DNA from: Chloroflexota bacterium
Lineage (GTDB): Bacteria > Chloroflexota > Anaerolineae > UBA4142
Length of the DNA stretch: 7,995 bases
Direction of reading: 5' to 3'
NCBI GenBank assembly: GCA_016200825.1
Contig: JACQEA010000170.1
Coordinates: 1-7,995 of the forward strand
Part shown: piece by piece, positions 1-3,800 of the stretch
Numbering within the stretch: the stretch's first letter is position 1
Layout: each line of letters opens with the position of its first letter
Program-made: the position numbers and the translations under genes
The notes under the pieces: model-generated
What the model saw: the letters and a program-made list of their open reading frames with translations, nothing else
Databases searched by the model: none
Told to the model about the DNA's origin: nothing

Positions 1-1925
1 CAGAGTCCGGGAAAAATATTGCCGTAGGTTTTGAAAAGCGGCTCGTTCGGATCAATCGCATAAAAAATTGTCGTGCCGTTATACGCATCGATCACAATTT
101 TGACCGAGTTGCGAATATAGTTCAAGCCCGTTTCATACGGCTCGCTGTACGGAAAACGATCGGTGTAGGTGTACGCATCTTGCAACCAAAATATTTTTCC
201 GTCTACGATCACCGAGTAAGGGTCTTTATCGAAACGTAAGAAAGGCGCGATGCGCGCGACGCGCGTTTGAATTTTGCGATTGAACAAGACGCGCGAATCC
301 GGCGTCAACGAATCGGACAAGAGAATGTTGATGTCGCCGAATCGCAAGGCGAACATCACGCGATCAAAGAACGTTCCGACAGGCACGCCCCCAATTCCTT
401 CGTACGTATTGAACGAATTTTCATCGCCTTTGGGATAATCAAATTCCTTTTCGCGCGATTTTACAAAGATGTACGAGGTGGATTCTTCGCCGAAATAAAT
501 TTCGGGACGCGTAATTGGAATCACGCCGGTCGAAGGAATATCTTTGGTCAGTAATTTCGGCAGACCGTCCGGCGTAAATTCATTGACCGGACTGGTCACC
601 GCCGCGTGCCCGTGCGTGTAGAGCAAATGCAAATTGACCCACGTCTGCGCTTTCTGCGCGAGTTTTTGCGGAGAAAGTTCGCGCGCGCTAATCATGACTT
701 GGCGATACTTGCCGTCAATCGTGTACCGATCCACATCCACATCCACAAAATCGTAATAGGTGCGAATGGATTGAATTTGATTGTACGTTTGCAAGAGCGG
801 ACGATAATCGGACAAGCGAATGTTCGCAACCGTGTCCGCGTTTTTCGCGATGTCGTTCGCCGAGGGCGCGTCGTCGGCTGGAAATGCCAAATCTTTAATT
901 GAGTCGAGCGCGTACGCTTGCCGCGTAAACGCGATATTATTTTTGAGATAGGGTTGTTCTTTGGTGAATTCGCTGGGCTTGACCTCAAAATTTTGGACAA
1001 ACGCGGGATAAACATTCGCGAGCAAAATCCACGCGACCACCCACAACGCGACCACCGCGCCAATCGCTTTGAGCGCGCGCACAAAAATATTTACGAGCAA
1101 CAACGCCGCGAGCCCCAATGTAATATAAGTGAGAATTGTGTACGCGGGTACTTGTGCGTTCACTTCCGTGTACGCCGCGCCGTACACAACGCCGTGCTGA
1201 GAGAAAACTAATTTGTACATTTCGATCTGATAATTCCACGCGCTCAAAAGCAAAACGCCCGCGCCGAGCGCGGAGAGATGCGCTTTGACCGCGTTGATCC
1301 ATCGCAACTGACCCAATCCCAACACATACGTCAACGCCGTTGCGAGGATTGTCAAAATCAGCGCGCCGCCGAGAGTGCCGATCAGAAAATCATAGACCGG
1401 AATCGTGAACACATAAAATGCGACATCTAAATTGAAGATGGGATCGCGTAAATTGAACGGCGTCGCGTTTTGAAATTGTAGTAATGTCAACCATTCACTC
1501 TGCGCGATCAACCCGATGAAGAACGCAAGCACCAAGCCGCCCACGACCAACAAGAAACTGACCGACCGACCCGCGAACGCGGCGACTTGCGCAAAGCGCG
1601 ATGATTCATCGTTCACGCGCGGCGTTAGCCGTCGCGCGATAAAGATATTGAGCGCGTAAAAAAGAAAGAACGCGGCCGCGGTCGCGAGAAATATTTGAAC
1701 CCGCGTGGAAAGTTCGATCGTGAAAACATTTGTGAAACCGACTTCTTGAAACCAACGATAATCGGTGTACAAGCGCGGTCCCGCCGCGAAGAAAACGTAC
1801 ACAATCGCAACGACCGCGAGAATAAAAATAGGACGCCCTAGGTTGGGCGGCTGACGTCGTAAAAGTTCTTCCCAATCTACCGTCGGAAATTCTTCGCCGC
1901 CGCGGCGACCACGTGAAAAAGACAT
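1..1925 (-). CDS. UPF0182 family integral membrane protein, N-terminal part (truncated by the window edge)
   Basis: Reading the minus strand from the ATG at 1925 gives 641 uninterrupted codons plus two bases to the left edge; the C-terminus is missing. A short basic start (MSFSRGRRGG) is followed by a hydrophobic N-terminal third with about seven likely membrane segments, near residues 31-50, 75-96, 121-141, 170-205, 215-232, 262-283 and 285-306. From about residue 310 the protein is hydrophilic and probably lies outside the membrane. Motifs typical of UPF0182/COG1615 are visible: YTDYRWFQEVGFTNVF near 53-68, DPIFNLDVAFYVFTIP near 161-176, LLYTHGHAAVTSPVNEF near 434-450, PEIYFGE near 474-480, and LQDAYTYTDRFPYSEP near 581-596. 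The family usually has roughly 900-1000 residues, so about two thirds is present. Its molecular function is not established. The start is supported by GGAGG five bases upstream and a promoter just beyond. Family assignment is confident; role unknown. Confidence 0.93.
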   Translation of the reverse strand, partial: MSFSRGRRGGEEFPTVDWEELLRRQPPNLGRPIFILAVVAIVYVFFAAGPRLYTDYRWFQEVGFTNVFTIELSTRVQIFLATAAAFFLFYALNIFIARRLTPRVNDESSRFAQVAAFAGRSVSFLLVVGGLVLAFFIGLIAQSEWLTLLQFQNATPFNLRDPIFNLDVAFYVFTIPVYDFLIGTLGGALILTILATALTYVLGLGQLRWINAVKAHLSALGAGVLLLSAWNYQIEMYKLVFSQHGVVYGAAYTEVNAQVPAYTILTYITLGLAALLLVNIFVRALKAIGAVVALWVVAWILLANVYPAFVQNFEVKPSEFTKEQPYLKNNIAFTRQAYALDSIKDLAFPADDAPSANDIAKNADTVANIRLSDYRPLLQTYNQIQSIRTYYDFVDVDVDRYTIDGKYRQVMISARELSPQKLAQKAQTWVNLHLLYTHGHAAVTSPVNEFTPDGLPKLLTKDIPSTGVIPITRPEIYFGEESTSYIFVKSREKEFDYPKGDENSFNTYEGIGGVPVGTFFDRVMFALRFGDINILLSDSLTPDSRVLFNRKIQTRVARIAPFLRFDKDPYSVIVDGKIFWLQDAYTYTDRFPYSEPYETGLNYIRNSVKIVIDAYNGTTIFYAIDPNEPLFKTYGNIFPGL

Positions 1926-1947
1926 TGATGCCTCCGTATTCCAACGG

Positions 1948-1976
1948 ATTCTACACCCGCAACCGGAAACGGTCAA
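1948..1976 (-). promoter_or_regulatory. Promoter of the UPF0182 gene
   Basis: On the minus strand, TTGACC (1971-1976) and TAGAAT (1948-1953) are separated by exactly 17 bases. Transcription would begin near 1941, giving a leader of about 15 bases that contains the Shine-Dalgarno GGAGG at 1931-1935. The match to the sigma70 consensus and the position are both good; there is no experimental support. Confidence 0.6.
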
Positions 1977-2001
1977 AGAGTTGTCGCGGTTCGATTTGCA
2001 T

Positions 2002-2030
2002 TTGACAGTGGGTTATCATTTGCATATACT
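2002..2030 (+). promoter_or_regulatory. Distal promoter upstream of the tRNA-Ala genes
   Basis: TTGACA (2002-2007, perfect -35) and TATACT (2025-2030) are separated by 17 bases. Transcription would start near 2037 and run about 105 bases to the first tRNA. It is divergent from the UPF0182 promoter, so this interval is a two-way control region. Confidence 0.6.
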
Positions 2031-2094
2031 AGGACGCGTAAGCAAATTGATTTACTGTTGCTGGTCGAATCAAAAATATTTTTGTAAATCGTTT

Positions 2095-2123
2095 TTGAAA
2101 TCAGTCCGCAGATTTTGTATACA
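2095..2123 (+). promoter_or_regulatory. Proximal promoter upstream of the tRNA-Ala genes
   Basis: TTGAAA (2095-2100) and TATACA (2118-2123) are separated by 17 bases. Transcription would start near 2130, about 12 bases before the mature tRNA end, as expected for a tRNA promoter. Together with the site at 2002-2030 this suggests tandem promoters, common at stable RNA genes. Confidence 0.5.
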
Positions 2124-2141
2124 CACTTTGACAATCCGCGC

Positions 2142-2214
2142 GGGGCTGTAGCTCAGTTGGGAGAGCGCTTCAATCGCACTGAAGAGGTAGTGGGTTCGAA
2201 TCCCATCAGCTCCA
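2142..2214 (+). tRNA. tRNA-Ala, anticodon CGC
   Basis: A complete 73-base cloverleaf. Acceptor GGGGCTG pairs with CAGCTCC and includes the G3-U70 wobble that marks alanine tRNAs. The D stem is GCTC/GAGC, the anticodon stem CTTCA/TGAAG, and the anticodon CGC is at 2175-2177. The T arm has stem GTGGG/CCCAT and loop TTCGAAT; the discriminator base is A. The terminal CCA is not encoded, since ACT follows. It reads GCG, the alanine codon strongly preferred by the protein genes here. It is identical to the next tRNA outside the anticodon arm and one T-loop base. Confidence 0.97.
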
Positions 2215-2228
2215 CTGGATCAGTTGCT

Positions 2229-2326
2229 AGTCAACAGTCAACAGTCATCAGTGATCAGTCAACAGTAATCAGTATCCCGATTTCTAAATTTGTTACTGAC
2301 AACTGACAACTGATTACTGACAACTG
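2229..2326. repeat. Inverted array of CAGTNNN heptamers between the tRNA genes
   Basis: The left arm (2229-2270) is six 7-base units with a fixed AGT: AGTCAAC, AGTCAAC, AGTCATC, AGTGATC, AGTCAAC, AGTAATC. The right arm (2292-2326) is five units in opposite orientation: GTTACTG, ACAACTG, ACAACTG, ATTACTG, ACAACTG. The arms contain a perfect 11-base inverted repeat, CAGTAATCAGT (2263-2273) with ACTGATTACTG (2309-2319), plus further CAGT/ACTG pairing, so the region can form an imperfect hairpin. Fixed-word heptamer arrays resemble the short tandemly repeated repetitive (STRR) sequences described in cyanobacteria. No coding capacity or transposase signature is visible. Confidence 0.85.
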
Positions 2327-2331
2327 AATGT

Positions 2332-2404
<73 letters not shown>

Positions 2405-2417
2405 CTACCGAATTATA

Positions 2418-2445
2418 GATTTGCGATTGCTGATTTTCGATTTGA
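2418..2445. repeat. Short GATTNNN heptamer array
   Basis: Four consecutive 7-base units sharing GATT: GATTTGC, GATTGCT, GATTTTC and GATTTGA. It lies in the AT-rich gap between the second tRNA and the T-box leader. It has the same layout (constant word plus variable triplet) as the arrays at 2229-2326 and 2651-2719, but a different word and no inverted arm. Chance is harder to exclude for this short array. Confidence 0.55.
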
Positions 2446-2458
2446 ACAATTGTAAAAT
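2431..2458 (+). promoter_or_regulatory. Weak candidate promoter of the T-box operon
   Basis: TAAAAT (2453-2458) is a fair -10 box, with a poor -35 candidate TGATTT (2431-2436) 16 bases upstream. The predicted start near 2465 coincides with the 5' edge of T-box stem I, the main argument for it. Alternatively the operon is read from the tRNA promoters. Confidence 0.3.
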
Positions 2459-2650
2459 GTAAATGGCATAGACCGGGAGTAGTAAGTCATCTCTGTAGCG
2501 AGTCGAGAAAAAAAAGTGCAAGCTCGACAATCGGTACACGCAGAGAGTACCACAAGACCGAACTCGCCCGTGAGCCGCGATTGCGAAAGCAAAAAATTTT
2601 TTTGCGAATAGTTATCGCCGTGAGCGCACGTTACGCGTCTAAAGAGAGTC

Positions 2651-2719
2651 AGATAGTCCCATAGTCCAGTAGTCGTATAGTCGACTACTCGACAATCAGA
2701 CTATTGAACTATACGACTA
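2651..2719. repeat. Inverted array of octamers (NNNTAGTC / GACTANNN) inside the T-box leader
   Basis: Four 8-base units with fixed TAGTC (AGATAGTC, CCATAGTC, CAGTAGTC, GTATAGTC; 2651-2682) are followed by an inverted set: GACTACTC, a degenerate GACAATCA, GACTATTG, AACTATAC and GACTA (2683-2719). Two mutually exclusive perfect hairpins are available. One pairs TAGTCGTATAG (2670-2680) with CTATACGACTA (2709-2719), 11 base pairs. The other pairs AGTAGTCG (2668-2675) with CGACTACT (2682-2689), 8 base pairs around 6 bases. The array ends three bases before the T-box sequence. Confidence 0.85.
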
Positions 2720-2743
2720 ACCTGGGTGGTACCGCGGAGATTC

Positions 2744-2778
2744 AAACCTTCGTCCCGTTTGTGGATGAAGGTTTTTTT
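2744..2778 (+). terminator. Intrinsic terminator of the T-box leader
   Basis: AAACCTTCGTCC (2744-2755) pairs with GGATGAAGGTTT (2763-2774) over 12 base pairs with one G-U, around a 7-base loop, and leads into seven T (2772-2778). Its 5' arm includes the CCC (2754-2756) that would pair with GGG (2724-2726) of the T-box in the antiterminator. The two structures therefore compete, as expected of a transcriptional T-box. It ends just before the ilvE ribosome binding site. Confidence 0.93.
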
Positions 2779-2788
2779 ATTTGCGATG

Positions 2789-2793
2789 GGAGG
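2789..2793 (+). promoter_or_regulatory. Shine-Dalgarno site that sets the ilvE start
   Basis: GGAGG lies six bases before the ATG at 2800 and downstream of the terminator. It rules out the in-frame start at 2704 (a TTG-type or ATT-type codon region inside the T-box leader), which would place the start within the riboswitch. Confidence 0.85.
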
Positions 2794-2799
2794 AAGCAT

Positions 2800-3780
2800 A
2801 TGCCAGTTCCAAAATCAATATTTATTTGGATGGACGGACATTTTATCGAATGGGAGCGCGCGACGGTTCATGTCGCGACGCACGCGTTGCATTACGGGTC
2901 GAGCGCGTTTGAAGGCGTGCGCGCGTACACCACGCCGCAAGGTCCCGCGCTTTTTTGTCTTGATCCGCACGTCGAGCGTCTTTTCAATTCGTGCAAAATG
3001 TACAAAATGCCGATTCCGTACTTGCCCGCGCAAATTCGCGACGCGATAGTGGAAACGGTACGCATCAACGAATTACAATCGTGTTATGTGCGCCCATTAG
3101 TTTTTCGCGGCGCTGAAAATTTTTCGCTCGATCCGCGCAAATGTCCGGTGCAAGTTGTGATTTTCGCGTTTCCCTGGGGTAGATATCTGGGACCCGAAGC
3201 GATTGAAAAAGGAGTAGATGTCGGCGTGAGTTCATGGCGACGAATGGCAACGGGAACTTTTCCCGCGCTCGGCAAAATCGGCGGACAGTACATTAATTCG
3301 CAACTCGTCGCGATGGAAGCAGCCGATCATGGGTACGTGGAAGGCATCGCGCTGGATGTGAACGGGTATGTGAGTGAAGGCAGCGGTGAAAATATTTTCG
3401 TGATTTCAAATGGAATTATTTATACGCCGCCGCTCGCCGCGTCCATTTTGCAAGGCATCACACGCACTGTCGCAATTGCGCTCGCGCGCGAATTTGGCTA
3501 TTCGGTCGTCGAGCAAAATATTCCGCGCGAGATGCTCTACGTCGCGGACGAAGTATTCTTCACCGGCACCGCCGCGGAAATTACGCCGGTGCGCACGATT
3601 GATCATGTAACAATTGGCAAGGGCGAGCGCGGACCTATTACGAAAAAATTGCAAGACAAATTTTTCGCAATCGTTGAAGGGCGCGATAAAGATCGGCACG
3701 GCTGGATGTCGTACGTTAATCAAACCGCGCCCGTGAAATTCGAATTCGTTCCAGCGGCGACCGAGCGATCGGAACACTGA
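2800..3780 (+). CDS. ilvE: Branched-chain amino acid aminotransferase
   Basis: A 326-residue class IV PLP-dependent transaminase, predicted cytosolic. It catalyses reversible transfer of the amino group between leucine, isoleucine or valine and 2-oxoglutarate, the last step of branched-chain amino acid synthesis. The N-terminal block IWMDGHFIEWERATVHVATH and HYGSSAFEGVRAY (31-43) are typical. DPHVERLF (55-62) carries a conserved arginine of the substrate/cofactor region. The Schiff-base lysine is K159 in LGKIGGQYINSQLV, and E193 in YVSEGSGENIF should contact the pyridine nitrogen. DEVFFTGTAAEITPV (250-264) is the usual signature near the C-terminal end. The family is usually about 305-310 residues; the last 19 residues, after WMSYVN, are an extra tail of unknown role. 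Start chosen at 2800 because GGAGG lies six bases upstream and everything before it is riboswitch. First gene of the T-box operon with leuS. D-amino-acid transaminase or ADC lyase are less likely given the IlvE motifs. Confidence 0.95.
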   Translation: MPVPKSIFIWMDGHFIEWERATVHVATHALHYGSSAFEGVRAYTTPQGPALFCLDPHVERLFNSCKMYKMPIPYLPAQIRDAIVETVRINELQSCYVRPLVFRGAENFSLDPRKCPVQVVIFAFPWGRYLGPEAIEKGVDVGVSSWRRMATGTFPALGKIGGQYINSQLVAMEAADHGYVEGIALDVNGYVSEGSGENIFVISNGIIYTPPLAASILQGITRTVAIALAREFGYSVVEQNIPREMLYVADEVFFTGTAAEITPVRTIDHVTIGKGERGPITKKLQDKFFAIVEGRDKDRHGWMSYVNQTAPVKFEFVPAATERSEH

Positions 3781-3789
3781 TATTATTCA

Positions 3790-3794
3790 GGGAG
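3790..3794 (+). promoter_or_regulatory. Shine-Dalgarno site that sets the leuS start
   Basis: GGGAG lies in the 20-base gap after the ilvE stop, six bases before ATG 3801. A TTG at 3795 in the same frame would abut this site with no spacer, so the ATG is preferred. Confidence 0.75.
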
Positions 3795-3800
3795 TTGCAA

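Larger units (their letters stand above)
2466..2779 (+). ncRNA. T-box riboswitch, leucine-specific (CUC specifier), leader of ilvE-leuS
   Basis: T-box leaders bind a cognate tRNA through a specifier codon and sense its charging state; uncharged tRNA stabilises an antiterminator. The basal helix CGGG (2474-2477) pairs with CCCG (2567-2570). It closes a specifier loop with AGUAGUA (2478-2484) opposite GAACUCG, so the specifier is CUC at 2563-2565 (leucine; cognate anticodon GAG). Above this, UCUCUG (2490-2495) pairs with CAGAGA (2541-2546), followed by the AGCGAG bulge region (2497-2502) and an apical stem GUCGAG/CUCGAC (2502-2507 with 2523-2528). The apical loop holds eight or more A and the conserved-like AGUGCAAGC (2515-2523). 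A stem II candidate lies at 2577-2618 (GCGAU/AUCGC). The T-box sequence UGGGUGGUACCGCGG is at 2723-2737, then the terminator. The 2651-2719 octamer array replaces a usual stem III. The T-box and terminator are certain; the specifier is inferred from alignment to the stem I pattern. Confidence 0.92.

Noticed and set aside
692..1302. Several frames of about 100 codons on both strands within 1-1925
   Set aside because: They are out-of-frame shadows of the long UPF0182 reading frame, with Arg-rich compositions typical of GCG/CGC-biased genes read in the wrong frame.
2071..2084. Perfect palindrome CAAAAATATTTTTG upstream of the tRNAs
   Set aside because: An operator is possible, but such AT palindromes arise easily by chance and no second copy is visible.
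2128..2133. TTGACA just before the first tRNA
   Set aside because: No -10 box follows at 16-18 bases; that position is inside the tRNA D arm.
2115..2306. 63-codon plus-strand frame containing GAVAQLGERFNRTEEVVGSN
   Set aside because: This is the well-known false protein produced by translating a tRNA gene; it runs straight through tRNA-Ala(CGC) and the heptamer array.
2589..2605. GC-AAAAAA-TTTTTTT-GC palindrome in the T-box leader as an extra terminator
   Set aside because: The stem is nearly all A-T with almost no loop, so it is too weak for an intrinsic terminator; more likely part of stem II.
2704..2799. Upstream in-frame extension of ilvE by 32 codons
   Set aside because: It covers the T-box sequence and the terminator, has no ribosome binding site, and the extra residues match no IlvE; ATG 2800 has GGAGG at six bases.
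3795..3800. TTG start two codons before the leuS ATG
   Set aside because: It directly abuts the GGGAG site with no spacer, whereas ATG 3801 is at a proper six-base distance.
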